A DNA stretch of 60,000 bases from Cryptomeria japonica (GCF_030272615.1 NC_081411.1:184135572-184195571), one strand, 5' to 3'; counted from the first letter of the stretch, positions 34,887 through 48,448 are shown. Notes: a model not told the origin generated them from the letters alone. Numbers and translations are program-made.

Positions 34887-37800
34887 TGTAGTACCCCTAC
34901 TCTTATCAGATTTTTTAAAACCCAGTTTGACCTTGGTTGACTTTTTAAGTGGCTCTCTTGGATGGTTGATTTACCATGTTGTAATGTTATAGTCAAGTAT
35001 TATGCTTAATGTGTGTACCTGTAAATGTTGATTTCGCATCAATTCTTATGTAAGATTAGTTGTTCTTCTTATTCATGTTATTAATCTTGGGCTAACACTT
35101 TCATTCAATATATATGTATGCATGTATGGTTCATTGTGTAGGAGATTGCAGGTACAGTACCGCATATGTATGAGGTTTGTCTTCACCTAGCTTTGTAGGT
35201 TTGAGTGTATCTTATTGGTCCAAAGGAATTAGGTTAGGTAGTCATAACACCCTAGTCATGCTCAAGTGAGCGTCGTCAATTGTCCATTAGTTTCCCCTTT
35301 GGTTGGGTATGCGGGTCATGTATTTGTTTGGCTTTCTTTGGTTGCGTGTTGTGCGAGTGGTAAAAATTGATTATTAAATTATAAGTATTTAATTAGATTA
35401 ATTATGTATTTACGCATTCATGAATTAAAGGGACTAAATTAAATAGGACCCCTTTGTGTGATTAATCAATAATCAGATTGCTAAATTCATGTTTGTAGCA
35501 AGTTTGGTTAAATGGTTACTTTTAAATGATGAATTAATTAAGTATATGCATTTTGAAAGAAAAGGTTAAATAGAATTGGAAAATTATTATCCATGACCCT
35601 CATTGGCATTTTCAATAGAAATGTTAGTTTTAATTTAATTGAGAAAATCAATTTTGGGAAGAAAAGCAATTTTTTTGATATTAAATTATTTGGAAATGAT
35701 TTTTATTTGGGCAAAAATAATTTCAACCAAAAAAATGGATTTTTGGTCAAACATTTTCCTTTTAACCTAGGTTTTCAAAATTATTTTGGAGAGTTGTTTT
35801 TGGAATGGAAATTTTGGGCATTTGTGGGAGAAGAAATTCTTGAGCTTGCAGGTTGGGCTCTTCATCAAATCAATTTCAGGATTACATATGGAGGTAGGAC
35901 TACTATTAATCTCCTTTGTTGTAAAGAAATTACTGATTTGTTTATTTTTCAATAAATCTGTGTTTGTTTGTTGAAAAATCTTTCAGATTTGTGGAATAAG
36001 GAAGAGTAGTAGTTAAATCTCAAATTTGAATCCTCCTTGCTTTCATTTCCAACCCCTAGGTCAATTCTTGTTTGTTCAAATTGATTTTTATACTGAAAAT
36101 GGGTGTGACTGTTCTCAGTAGGTTTTGTCAAGAAAATTCATTTTGAATCTCTTATTTTAGTTTAGAAATTGTGAAATCATTTGTGTTTTGCAAAATTGGT
36201 TTGATTAATGTGTGTAATTGGTTCCATTTGCCCAAATATGGAATTTTGTTAGTGAAATTTTCCCAGTTTTAGCTTTCTTGTTTTTCAAAATAATAAATAA
36301 TTATATATGGAAATCATTGTTATTCTAGTAATTTTTTTTCTATTTTGTCTCAATCTGAGACTGTGCAGTAATTGGGAGTGTTTTAATTTTTATTTTAAAA
36401 AAAATATGAACAAAAAAAAAATTTATTGTTTGGGCATGGGGAGCCATGGCTCAACCCACGACCCACTGTGATGTCCACAACCTATGGCAACCACAGGCCA
36501 TGGTTCTCCATGGCTATGGAGGACACATTTTGTGGAGACCACAGTCTATGGTTCTCCACAACTGTGGTAACCACAACCTGTGGTTTTCCATGACTATGGA
36601 AACCACGGATGTGGGGGCCATTGTAGGTGGCTTTAAAACAAAGTGTAAAGTTTTTTTTAATATATATTTAATTTTAATTTTAAATATATTCAAATTTATA
36701 TTAAATTTGTATTTCTTTAAATATAAGCTCGTTGAGTGAAATAATGTATGTTATGGGTAAATTTTAGAGAGTAAATTAATATATGTTTGGGTAAATTCTA
36801 AAAGTAAAATAATAATGTGATCTGGGAATTTTTTTTAGAAAGGAAATATTATAGTATTTGAAAATTGAAAAAATAAATATCATATTATTTGTTAATTCTT
36901 GGAAATTAAAACAATATATTAGTTGAAAATCTATGAGATTAAATAATATGTCATTTGGGAAATTTGAAGAGGGATAGATAGAGTTAGAAAATTGATGACA
37001 TTTTCTCTTAATGAAATATGGATATTAGATGAGAAAATACATTTATTAATGTTTTGTTTTTATGTATTGGAATATAGGCATGATCATATGACTAGAATTT
37101 TGGTATTGAAATTATTATGTAATGGTGATTTTGTCTAATACTATATTTGGAAATTTAGATCAATTAGAAAACTTGATCGATTTTTATTTTAAACGATACA
37201 GAAAAAGATTGTCATTTTAGATTTATGTCATAGCGTGTTTAATTTTCTGTATTCGCATTTGATAAAAAAAAATGACAAGATCTTTATCTCGATTATTGAT
37301 TGTTTTCATGTGATTTTTTTGCATTTGGTCATGTCCTTAATTGCTAGTGTGGAATGTTGTTATGTGGTTGATTGTAGTTGGTCATGTCTCTAAGTCAGGG
37401 AACTATCAGTCAGTGTACCAGGAATGAGGACTTGTTTGGCCAAGTGGGTATTCCTACCTATTGAACTTTGTATGCTAGTCCTTGTGTATACATTGGTTTT
37501 AGGAGTTTCGTATGATTGTGATTTAGTGTCATACAAGAGAGTGTCTTTCGAGTGGGGGATGCGCCCAAAGTGGTAGCAGGGTAACCCATCGAAAGTGTGT
37601 CTAAATAAGTGATAACTTAATAGTTTATTAGGAATTTTAGTAGATAAAAACACTAAGTAAGATAATTGTGCCTCATGCATGGGATGAGTGCTAGTACAAA
37701 CTTAGAATGCAGTGAGAAGGCCTGAAATGGCAAACCAACAACCTTGTCTTCACGAAAGGATGTGTTGGGTCCACATGAGACTTGGATGGGCCGGAGGTTC

Positions 37801-38873
37801 GGGAAAGGTTTCCAAGGTAACCCAATGGATGGGGCCAAGACCTATGGAGACCTGCCAAGGTAACCATACCAAGCTATGTGATGACACTTGTCCCTTATGT
37901 TCCCTAGTGTGCAGTTTATGTTGCCTTTGCTAGGAGTACTATTATGGAGTCATATATGATCATTTATGCCTTTGAGAGTACCTATTAGTCATGTTAGACC
38001 ACGATTGCTTATGATGGGTTGCGAGGACTTAGTTTCATAGGTTCTCTAGTTGTTATTTTGTATTTGCTTCTTATCATGTTTCAGATGGATCCTTTTGCTT
38101 CTCCTGGGATCATTCATGTATCTTTTGATCGGTGTGGTCATATGTATTATTTGTTTATGTACGCCTTTTTGGTAGGTTGTAATGGATGTGAACCTTATGT
38201 ATTCTTCACCCTATTATTTATCATAGGGGTCTTGCAATTGAGTAGACCTAGAGATGTAGCCCATTAGGGGTAAACTCCAATATCAATTTGGTGTTATGTG
38301 GTGTTTGTGTTCATCTAGTTCCTTTTTATTTTGCATGCATGAATGGCATTATGGTTAAAATGTATAGTGTGGATTAGATGATATTAATCTTAAATGCATG
38401 TATGAACTTTATCTTATTAAATGTAGTAATATGGATCATGAAGAATGTAGGTTAGTATAATGGAAAGTATTCATTAGTTGTTAATGCAATTAAAGTATGT
38501 ATGGAAATTAGATGCATGACATATGTTTTAATGTAAGATTGGATGTAATGTATGGTTAAATTGTAATGGATGAACTTAATCACGTTATCTATATTTTTAA
38601 CCTACCAAACGAATTTAACCATCGTTTAAGTATAATCATGTCATCAAGTTAATCAACTTAATTGGATTAATTAGTGTGAGTTGAGTTAGTGTTGAACCAA
38701 GTAATCACGTTAGGAAACCCTTTAGGTGATAGTTCAGTCTTCCATTGTGTAATCTAAACTTAATGTTAACTCAATGTATCATTATTTTGTTTTAACTTTA
38801 AAAAGAAAAAAAATTGCACTCTATTCTTGTGTTTTAGTTTTATCCCTTCAGGGTTTCCTGGTGGGGCATTACA
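34887..38873. mobile_element. 3,987-bp TG...CA insertion without pol: giant solo LTR or LARD-like element
   Basis: It begins TGTAGTACCCC and ends GGGGCATTACA, so the ends are short imperfect inverted repeats of LTR type. It is flanked by GATCT (34882-34886) and GATCC (38874-38878), a 4-of-5 match. The copia-3 reading runs up to one side and resumes on the other, which fixes it as an insertion. No gag or pol domain was seen inside. The longest open frames (35593-35955; 38019-38267, hydrophobic) have no recognised family. It could be one very long gypsy LTR or a non-autonomous element with unrecognised short LTRs. Confidence 0.75.
36430..36640. repeat. CCATGG/CCACAG-rich short repeats inside the 4-kb insertion
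   Basis: About 200 nt, markedly more GC-rich than the flanks. It consists of degenerate units such as CCATGGTTCTCCATGGCTATGG and CTGTGGTAACCACAACC, with many small palindromes. Confidence 0.7.
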
Positions 38874-38878
38874 GATCC

Positions 38879-40360
38879 CTAAAATGATATAATTCATGAG
38901 AAATAGATGGATGCAATGAAGGAAGAATTGGATTTGTTAATGAAAAATCACATATGGGACTTGGTCGATATTCCACCCAATTAGAGAACATTAAAATGTA
39001 GACGAGTGTATAGATTAAAAGAAAAAGAGGGAGGCAAGAAATGATATGAGGCCAAATTGGTGGAAAATGGATATGGCCAGAAAAAGGGTGTAGATTTCAA
39101 TGGAATTTTTTACTTATGATGAATATGACTACCATCTAAGTAATCTTAGGCTTGGAAATATCTTTGACCTCAAATTATAGCAGCTTGATGTTAATACTAT
39201 GTTTCTTCATGGTGACATACAAGAAGAATTGTATATGTTCTAACCTAAAGGTTTTATAAAAGAAGGGTAGGAAAACTTATTTTACAGATTGAGGAGAATC
39301 ATGTATGGAATCAAACAAGCTCAAAAACATTGGTATCTCAAGTTTTATTCATTCATGTTTGAGAAGAACTTCACCAAGTATGAATTTAATCTATTTATCT
39401 ATTACAAAGTGTTAAAAAATGACAAGTTTGTATTATTTCTTTTATATGTTAATGATATGCTAGTGACTAACACTATCATGAGTGTTATTAGTAATCTAAA
39501 ACAACAATTAGCTCAAAAGTTTGAAATGAAATATTTTATTGCAATAAAGAGGTTTCTTGGCATGATAATAATTAGGGATAGGTGGAAAGGAGATATCAAA
39601 TTGCAACAAGAAAAGACATTGATAAGTTCTTGGATAGGTTTAACATGAAGAATGCAAAGGCTATAAGAAAACAACTTTCTAATTTTTTTATTTATCCTCT
39701 GAGATGTGTCCAAAGACACAAGAAGACCAATAATACATGGAATGAATTTCATATTCATCTACTCTTGGAAGCCTGATGTACATGATGATATGCACTAGTC
39801 CTGACATGTCTCATGTAGTGGGAGTAGTGTGTTGATACATGAGCAATTCAGGTAAAACTAATTGGTAAGATATAAGGAAGATTTTATGATATTTGAAAGA
39901 CACTTTAGACTAAGTTTTATAATTTTCAAGGAAAGGTGCATAGCTTCAAGGTTTTGTTGATTCCAATGTGGCTAGTGATTTGGACAAATGAAGTCAACTA
40001 GTCTTTATAGTTTTTTGGGTAGCAATCAATTAGGTTTCTAGATAGCCACAAGTGGTTTCCCTCTCAACCACTAAAGTTGAATACATTTCTCTCACTAAAG
40101 GTGCTAAGGAATTGATATGGTTGTAGTATTTATTGGGTGAATTGGGATGCAAATAATAATTTTTTACTCCCTTTTGTGATAGAAATAGTGCTATTTATTT
40201 TGCCAAGAATGTAGCATTTCACAATCAAAGAATGCATATTAAGTTGAGGCATAATTTCATCCAAAGTGTTCTTGAAGAGGGTAAACTAAAAGTTGAATAT
40301 ATACATACAAAGGTGAATCCAATTGATGCATTGATGAAGATAGTTGCATGATGATAGAAT
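38879..40360 (+). pseudogene. copia-3 relic, part B: reverse transcriptase and RNase H
   Basis: RT motifs in order: EELDLLMKNHIWDLVDIPPN (38920-38982), a CRRVYRLKEKEGG block (38998-39037), QQLDVNTMFLHGDIQEELYM (39180-39236), RRIMYGIKQAQKHWY (39289-39333), and the catalytic box as LYVNDML (39445-39465), where the first Asp of YVDD is Asn. MKYFIAIKRFLGM follows. RNase H is only visible as short pieces (40060-40330) such as STTKVEYISL and a TEYI/DALMKIV-like end near 40330. Many stops. Confidence 0.85.
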
Positions 40361-41196
40361 TGGAAAACCTTAACTACGAACCCTAAACAAACCCAACCAT
40401 AAGAAAAAGATTCATAACTATCTAGTCATCATATCCATGGATCTCTTCCTTATAAAATTAAAAATATAAAATAAATAAACAAATAAAAATGTGCATTCAT
40501 AGGATTCTTGAGTCTATTGCTCTCCTATCTACCATGATCTTGAATTACTTAATTTGGTTCTCTCAAATTTTTAGCATTATTGCACAAGAGACTATGAAGA
40601 ACGAAGTTAGTTCTTTGATGAGAATGGTTGACTATTTATATGGCTCTCAAATGATCAAGTATTGCAAAATATCTCAAAGAAACAAAAAGGCTTTCAATTT
40701 TCAAAAGGAAGACCCTCAAAGTGAGGGGGAAATTAGTTTTTATAGATGTCTGCATGAAGGAAATCAAGTTGTGGGAGAAATGTGGGCTAAAAGAGTGAGA
40801 TGGATAGATAAGAATTTGTCCCACATTTGTTAAATAGATATGATTGGTGAAGGTTGAAAGGAATAAATTAAACGACTTTATAAAATGGTGTAGATTAGGG
40901 ATTTATTAAAAGAAATGGATTTATGTAAGAAGAGTTTAATGAATTAGATAAATGAAGATGTAAATTAATAAATTAATAGAGGAAAATATTAATGAATTAA
41001 TTAAATATTAATAATCTATTCAATTAGTAGAAGAATTAGGATATTTATTTGGATACATTTATGTATCTACAATAGTTTCAAGGGAGTAGCTCAAGTTTTG
41101 CATGACTTCTCTTGAAATTGTCAAGATGTGATAATAAGCCTAGAAAAGTGGGGGAGCATATTTGAGCAATTTTCTTTGACACAATGGTTGGAATTC
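40361..41196. other. No recognised gene; one 114-codon open frame
   Basis: 40489-40833 is open (contains FNFQKEDPQSEGEISFYRCL) but has no known domain. It lies between the end of copia-3 pol and a candidate polypurine tract, so it may be the 3' untranslated part of the element. Confidence 0.4.
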
Positions 41197-41510
41197 AAGT
41201 GGGAGATCATTGGATAATGAAGTCCAATGGTGAGGCCTCTTTGACTTCTCATTAGCTTTTCTCCATCAATTGTCCATTTGTAATTGTAATTGTATGGTTG
41301 ATGTCTATTAATTATCGTAAATGCAACCAAAGAACAAATATAATAAAAGATATTCCCATTTCTTTCTTGGTGGATGTAGCCGAATCGGTGAACCTTGTAA
41401 ATCTGGTGTTGTGTGTTTGCATTAATCATTTTATCTTGCATGTGATCAATTTTATTTTGTAGTTATTCATATGCACTTCATATCAACAAGACATGTACTA
41501 TTATACAATT
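41197..41510 (+). repeat. Probable copia-3 3' LTR remnant
   Basis: A polypurine-like AAGTGGGAGA at 41197-41206 is followed by TCATTGGATAATGAAGTCC, resembling a decayed TGTTGG start. Near the other end, GTGGATGTAGCCGAATCGGTGAA (41371-41393) is the type of sequence seen near the 3' end of many plant copia LTRs. The exact end was not resolved. Confidence 0.5.
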
Positions 41511-43461
41511 TCAGGAAACAAGACATACATCAATGAAAGACAGGAGTTGTCACTAAGATCAAAATCCTAAATAAATATATAGTCATTGATCATAAATATA
41601 AGAGAAAAGTAGACCATAACAACAAATAAAATAAAATGTAGCAATATAAAATAATTAGATAAAAAATCTCTAATGAGGGATAATCGTTATGGAAAAACTA
41701 GGTCATATACAAGTAGATAGGTTCACCATAAACATAAAGAAATAAGTGGATTCCTTTACTAAAATTGCCTTTAATGAATATGTTAATTGACTAACCTAAT
41801 TTAGATTAGGAATATATATCATCTAGCAAACAATTGATATCCAAAAATAACTTAAACAAATAGACTCACTTGATTTTGGTGGTGCTAATAGATAGTTCTA
41901 TAATATTCTAATCATAAATTTTAAGCTATAACTCCAATCACAAAATTATATTTGCTCCAAAAAAGATGATTAAATAATAACTAAATTCTCTTGATTGATG
42001 AATCTATCCCATATGTTGTGGAACTAATATTGCATGTATATTTTTCTTATGACGTGTTAATTTAATTTGATTTATTATGGACCTCTACCACCTATTTCAT
42101 ATTGTTCACTAATGCATTGCAATGTACAAAGTAATTCAAAGTTATTAGTTCCTGCCTATGGTAGGAATACTTATGCATTTATCATGCTTTTACAAGGCTT
42201 AAATACTGATTAATCATTCTCCTTTCAACCAATCAATTTTTGAAACTAAAATAGATTTGAATTCTTTCAAAGTTAACATGCAAGTTTTTTAACAAAAAAT
42301 ATTAAAAAAATAATTTATTTATAATGTAATTGGTCTATATTAATTTTCGAAGCATAAATTTTAATTTTTATAAATAAAAAATACAAAATATATCTTTTCC
42401 ATTAATCAAATATTAAATCATCACAATAAAGAACGTCTTTATAATTATTTTATATATAATATTAGTATTGACATATAATGTACTCTCTATCTTGCATAGA
42501 TGTTTTTTTATTTATATCAAATCATTTTAATATTTATTAATCATCCTTTCTATGCATACTGCTAGAGGAGCATAGAAATGCACAAATCTCCATAGAAAAT
42601 AAGTATTAATACTTGTGATTTCCTATCACTAAATTTGGAGGGCTTAAGGAACTTCAATTTCTAATCCATCTATAATTAGAAAAACAATATGCAAATAAAG
42701 TAGGACTTGTTTTCCTCCAAAAACTAATTAAACCATATTTTGAACATTTGGTTAGACAAGCATTTCTATTCCCTAGAAAGCATTGGTACACCTCTTTTTC
42801 TATTAATTGTGTCATTTTTTCATATTTATTATTAAACTTTTACTTTAATATTGAGGTAACTTGTGTATTCTCAATTTTATTAATATTAGGTAAATAAAAT
42901 ATGAATGAGGTTTTGAGTTTTTACTAATTAAAATTGATTGTTATATGTGTTTGATTTTGAATTTTAAATTATAAGTCAAATTAATTAGGCTTTAAATTTA
43001 AATTAATTGATAATCATTGTATTTCAATTTTATTTTTAATTAATTATTATTATTTTATTTTACTACTATTTGATTTAATAATTTTTTTCAAAGTTTTTTA
43101 TTAATGAATTTTTTTTTTTCTTTTTATTAATTTTTTTAACCTTCATTTAAATAATTTTCATGTTCTAGCATATCAAGGCCTTTATTAGAATAAGGTTGAT
43201 AGTTGAGTTTTAACTCAATTTTAAGTCGTATGTGATTGATTGGTTCACTTTTACTAGATTTTAATTTACTAATATGTCCAATTTGATTTTTTTCTAACTA
43301 TAATTCACTAGCTCTTGCATCAGAACTTTAAAATTGTAAGTCTAAGACATTTAAAAATAGACATCACTCTCGAATATTTTAATAAAGAAAAGAATCCTAC
43401 CCATCCATCATTCTAAGGAAACTTATCTATCACAAAGAGCACTAAAGAGTTCAAAATTACT
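41511..43461. other. No recognisable gene
   Basis: Very AT-rich and featureless apart from short T-runs. Confidence 0.5.
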
Positions 43462-43462
43462 A

Positions 43463-43541
43463 TTTTGTATGTCATAGATGGCTCTTACATCAACAACCTT
43501 GTTCTTTTGTATGTCATAAATGGCTCTTACATCAACAACCT
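43463..43541. repeat. 42-bp tandem duplication
   Basis: Two copies of a unit starting TTTTGTATGTCATARATGGC and ending CATCAACAACCT, differing at one of 37 shared bases. Confidence 0.85.
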
Positions 43542-43659
43542 AGTTCTTCCACTAGGTCACTTTGACACCTATTGTCTTGCATTCTGTTGTATCAAGTCTC
43601 AAGTCTTAAGTAGCTAACATAATCATAATTTCATCATTGTCATATGTAATTTTTTATTG

Positions 43660-43835
43660 GTCCCCACTCCTTCTCCCTCTATATCTATCTATCTCTTCTT
43701 TTATCTCTCCCTCTCCCTATATACTTGTCTCTCTCCATCTCTCTCTAACTCTTCCTTTCTATTTGTCCATCGCCCTCTCTCTATCCTTCTATATATTTCT
43801 CTCCCTCCTCCTCTTCCCTTTTATCTCTTTACCAA
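43660..43835. repeat. CT-rich microsatellite
   Basis: Irregular CTCTCC, TCTATC and CTCTCT repeats. The Ser/Leu/Pro-rich open frames here are composition artefacts. Confidence 0.85.
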
Positions 43836-44408
43836 GGATAACTTTAAGAAACCACCCCTTGGGCAACTGTGTAAAATCCTAGCAAACCAAACATTATTTT
43901 TGGGGGGAAATTTTCATATTGATGGCAAAAAAAATTTCAAAATAGGGCAAAAAATTATTTTGTATTGGCGATTTTTTTCTAGAGTACGAAAATTCCATAA
44001 ATTTATGGCAAATTATACCTTGTTCTATGGGGAAAATATATATTGTAGGAGGTGAATATTTTTTGTTAAAAAGAACAAATATATAATTATATGGGCGAAA
44101 AATTTTACTCCCAAGGAAAAATTATTTAAATGTATTGCCAATTTTTATCCACTGCTTGAAAATTATTTAATTTATTTTGGCAAATATTTTGTTATTTATG
44201 GAAAAATATATAATTTATTAGCGATTTCATGAATTCATTTTCATTAATAGACATGGCACATCACATCACATCAGTACATCACATTGAGTGCAGACTCTAC
44301 ATGATGTATCAATAAGTGTGGCCTCTTTGACATGTGAAGGGTGACACATACCTAGAATCCATCAATGATTCTAAACCGTTCGATTATCGTAGATCAATGG
44401 CTGAAGTT
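43836..44408. other. No recognisable gene
   Basis: AT-rich, with repeated AAATTTT/GGCAAAAAATT-type motifs near 43900-44230 and ACATCACATCA repeats near 44255-44285. It lies just 3' of the antisense tnp2 copy. Confidence 0.5.
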
Positions 44409-46969
44409 TTATTTCAGCCCAATTTTTTGAAGAAAACATAGCTCATCAGAAAGTGCCCGGAATGGAATTGAATTCAATAGACACGTATCATCATCATCAA
44501 CTTCTTCTTCTTTGTGAACATTTCCATCAGGAACATCATCGACTAATTGTCGATCATGATCATCATCTACATCATCTTCTACTTCTTCGGTATCTTCTTC
44601 TTTCATCACATTATACTTTATTGGCCCTCCTCTTGGATCATGTCTAACAACAAATGACCAACCCAATTTATGTAGAACCTCTAAGTAAAATACCTACTCA
44701 CATTAGCTTGGAAGAACATAGGGCTCATCCACAACTGGCTCAAATGACCTTGTATTAACCATTGTAAATTCATTATCATGTTCAATAACAATTCTATCAG
44801 GATCATTTTTATTCAGTCGTAGCCTGTACGATTTGACGACGAACATAACTAATTTGAAGGAATTAAAGTCACACTCAAGTATATCATCCAGAATGCCATA
44901 GTATCAATTTTGAGACTCTCGAGGATGTATGTCATTTCTAGATGAAATATTGGTCACCTCAAAGACTGCAATTATCCCACAATCACAAGTTTTATTTGTG
45001 TCATCCAACTTTTTGATGCGAAATTTATGACCATTGAAGCACATAGCATTGTCATGTTTGACCTGCAATATGTCAAACATGTAAAAATTATTGCATCATG
45101 AGTTGATAAACATATGGGTGATTAATAAATTTATACGTACCTATTTATCTCTTAAACCATATGCTAAATCAATTTCCCTTTGCGTAACATTGGAATCTCC
45201 ATTACGATGTGATTCTTTAACCAATGAAGACACACCTTCCCATGTTAATTGTATGACCAGAATGTTGACATCGTTCAATCCATACTGTCATCCAATCAAA
45301 GATTGTTTTCAATATGCAAATGTAGTGCATCCCACTCTCAACCAATTGTACAAAAAATAAATATAGATGACTTACAACCAATTTATTTTCAAGATTAAGA
45401 ATTAATTAACTATAATAACATCTTATAATTACCTCTCACTTTCCTCAATCTACCTTTCTCCATCAAGTACTCCCCTTCGAATTTGTTAATGGGGTTGGGA
45501 TCCCAAATGTGATCTATTTGGATCTTTTCTACAAACTTAGGAAGATATTCAGTAATATACACCATAGTCTGGTATACCACATATCCCTCCACCATAAAAA
45601 CCTCAAGATGTGCTCTTTGTCGAACCATAGCCTTCAAAAATTTCAAGTTCCTCTCAACCATCCACATTGACCTAGTGTGTACAGGTCCATACAATTCAAT
45701 CTCCTCAACTTGGTGTATGAGGTAGTGTTCTTGTGCATTGAAAATTTTGAAGGTAGACACTTTTGCATTTCACACATTAGATGAGGAATTTTTCTCTTCC
45801 AATATTTTATATCTTCTTTATGGATTTCTTTAGATGGCAACCACCTACAAGAGATTCAAGATGCAAAAATATATAAATGAGACTTTACAAAATAATATAC
45901 AATATATTACATAACAAGTTAAATAAATCACAAATATAATATCTATACAATAAATTGAACAAACATCACTACTTACCTCATGTATTTTCCAAGATCATAT
46001 ATGACTTGCTTGACATCATTGTCGAAGTGGTCTAGGAGAGATAGAGGTAGAACGTACTGCAACAATTATAAAATGATCTTTTCATTATTTTCTAACATAA
46101 TACAATGAAAAGTACACGCGCAATATACAAATATATAGTAAATACACAAGAACGTGAATTACCTTAATGAAGGTATGACAATCATGCATTTTCATCCCTA
46201 GCCCAAATTCACTTTTCTTTGATATGAGATTGTTTATGTTCCCTGTGGTAAATCGAATTTTTCGTATGACTTCTCTTATAGCATTGCTTTGTTGTTCCAT
46301 TAATAACCAAGGAAGGGCACTTATATTAATCTAGTCTCCATTGCTATTTGATTGAATGACATTTTTCATTGCATGATTAGATTCTTGAATGTCACTACAA
46401 ATTTTGACAATTTTTTCTTTGTCACACCTTCCATCTAATATTTTCCATAATGTCACTGTTATATTCTTTCCAATATGCATAGTATCAAACAAATGCACAA
46501 TTTGTATCCGCTCATAGTAGCGCAACCTACTAAATTGTTTGAGATAACTTTTTAGTCCCTTTGGAAGGTGGTCATCCATTCCTTGACAACCTTCATGATC
46601 ATCAATTACATCATCAGTAAACAGAACACGATAGAAAAATACAAATTCCAAACATAAACCATTAGATGGAATGACATTACCTTGACGATTAATTCTATTA
46701 TATTCCAACTTTCATAGGTGAGGTGTCATTCTTCGTGGCTTTGATGCAGTCTCTTCTTTCCCATGGAAAAGATGTTTTTCAGTATTCTGATACTTATGAT
46801 TTTTGTGGAGGAAGTGCCTATACTCATCAAACACTAGCTTTCCTAAACTTTTTGAATGGCGAGATTTCATCTTTGGACCACAAACTAGATATGCAAATTT
46901 TCCCTTTGTTTGAAGACCTAGAAGATAATGTATAATTCAATTAAATATGTAATTTTTTATAATTATAAT
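44409..46969 (-). pseudogene. CACTA tnp2-family transposase, copy 2, decayed
   Basis: Reads on the minus strand in the same order as copy 1 from about position 860 of that copy onward. LFDTMHIGKN is at 46470-46500, the DUF4218-like region at 45410-45840 (KEIHKEDIKYWKRKIPHL; GPVHTRSMWMVER), and the DUF4216-like region with WSFVVRHDPRGGPIKYN at 44600-44660. The C-terminal tail is short and mixed (EEEDTEEVEDDVDDDHDR, then VHKEEEVDDDDTCLLNS) and ends at 44409. Some reading is less damaged than in copy 1: a 125-codon stretch (46331-46708) is open, and about 12 bp deleted near 1035 in copy 1 are present here. The 5' part is missing because homology ends within an intron at the start of an LTR at 46970. 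Confidence 0.88.
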
Positions 46970-48446
46970 TGTAGACACATAAATCTGTCCACTTAATTAA
47001 ATAAATATTTATTATTTATTTGATTATTTAACCATCAATCAATAGTTAATTAAATTGATATTTAATTAATTCATCTTCAACCTCTTCTTCTATTAACTAA
47101 ATAAATTATTCAATTTATTTAAATTAATTCATTAAACGATACTCTAACAATCAATTAAATGAATAAAGCATATTTGTTTAATTTAAACCCCTTTCCTCAT
47201 TTAAATAAAAAAATAAATATATATTTATTTAAATCTCTAAACTCCCCCCCCCCCCCCCACTTGCATTCTCCTACAAATGCAAGTTGCACAATTTTAGTTG
47301 AAATAAATGAATTTTATTTCTAAATAAAATCCTATTTTCTCTCACCCACCAAACCCACTTGCCTCCTAAACCCCTTTCTAGATTCTTCTAATCCATTCCA
47401 AATTAGCCTAATCCCCTTCCCAATTATTGTTACATTGCTAAGCAAAGAGAAGTCACTTCTCAAAGCCTCCAAAGCCTTGAAATGCATTAAAGGTTTTTAT
47501 CCTTCAACAATTTAACCCCCAAAGTCTTCTAAACCATTTATGGCTCTTACATAACCATTTATGGCTTTTACATAACCATTAATGGTTAAACTTGACTCAC
47601 CCACATGGTTAGAGGCTTTTTCTCTAACTCAACCCTCATTTAACTCATGGGTCTCTTCAAGCATTCATTGTTGTGACTGTGGTTATCCCCATTAACTATT
47701 GCACAAGAGTTTATCCATTGGATAAAGGCATTATTTATTAGATAAAATCTTAATTCACTAACTCAAGCCTAACCAAACCCTCCCAAGGTAACCTTCATGC
47801 CATCTCAAGCATTTAAATATTCTTCCCTCTCCTCTCAAGCCATCTCATGTTGACACTTGTCATCATGGGATTGGGTTGAAATTCATCACATGGATCACAA
47901 ACCCAACAATCCTGGCCCTTGCTAAGATTATTCAATCTTGGCCTTCCATTGCCCTATTTTCCCTATAAATAGAGCTCTTATTCTCTCATTTCAAGATTAG
48001 AAGTCATTTGTGCATCAAACTTATAGTCATTTTAGAGAGCATTAAGAAGCATTTGCATTGTTATTATTCTAAGATTTACATAGACTAATTAGGTTCTATC
48101 TCATGGTAAATCATTTACACTTGCATAAGCATTTATCTTCTTTTTTACAACCATCTTGAATCTTCATATGACATCCATGGATAGTGCAAAAAGTTGAGAG
48201 CTACACTCATGTGGGACTTGGAGAGGAGAGGAACAAGGGAGGAATATCTATGAGCATTTTGGGGAGTATCTTGGGGGGTTTTCTTTCCCTTTTTCATTTA
48301 TGTATGCTTCTTATTGTATGCTTTATATCTCTCTTCATGTGCATGTTAAGGTTTTTAGGTTCATTCGTATTTGGTTTTGGTTGTGACTAATATACTAATG
48401 TTTGAATTGTGTCTTTTGTGCCTTGTGCCCCTTTTAGCTTGCATCA
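46970..48446 (+). repeat. LTR (gypsy-like), 1477 bp, inserted in tnp2 copy 2
   Basis: Starts TGTAGACACATAAATCTG and ends GCATCA. Two bases later a primer-binding site begins. The start coincides with loss of homology between the two tnp2 copies, which identifies the left junction. The pentamer before it is ATAAT. Inside lie an 18-nt C-run (47246-47263) and a short ACATAACCATTTATGGCTTTT tandem (47520-47590). A second LTR was not found in the window, so the element is incomplete or extends through later insertions. Confidence 0.78.
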
Positions 48447-48448
48447 TT

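Noticed and set aside
38019-38267. Membrane-protein-like frame of 82 codons
   Set aside because: Lies within the 4-kb non-coding insertion; short, no homology recognised, and hydrophobicity follows from T-rich codons.
43637-44055. Hydrophobic Ser/Leu-rich frames
   Set aside because: Lie on a CT microsatellite and AT-rich sequence; no family resemblance.
47246-47263. C-run as the same hairpin seen in copia LTRs
   Set aside because: The flanking ACTGA/TCAGT arms are absent here.
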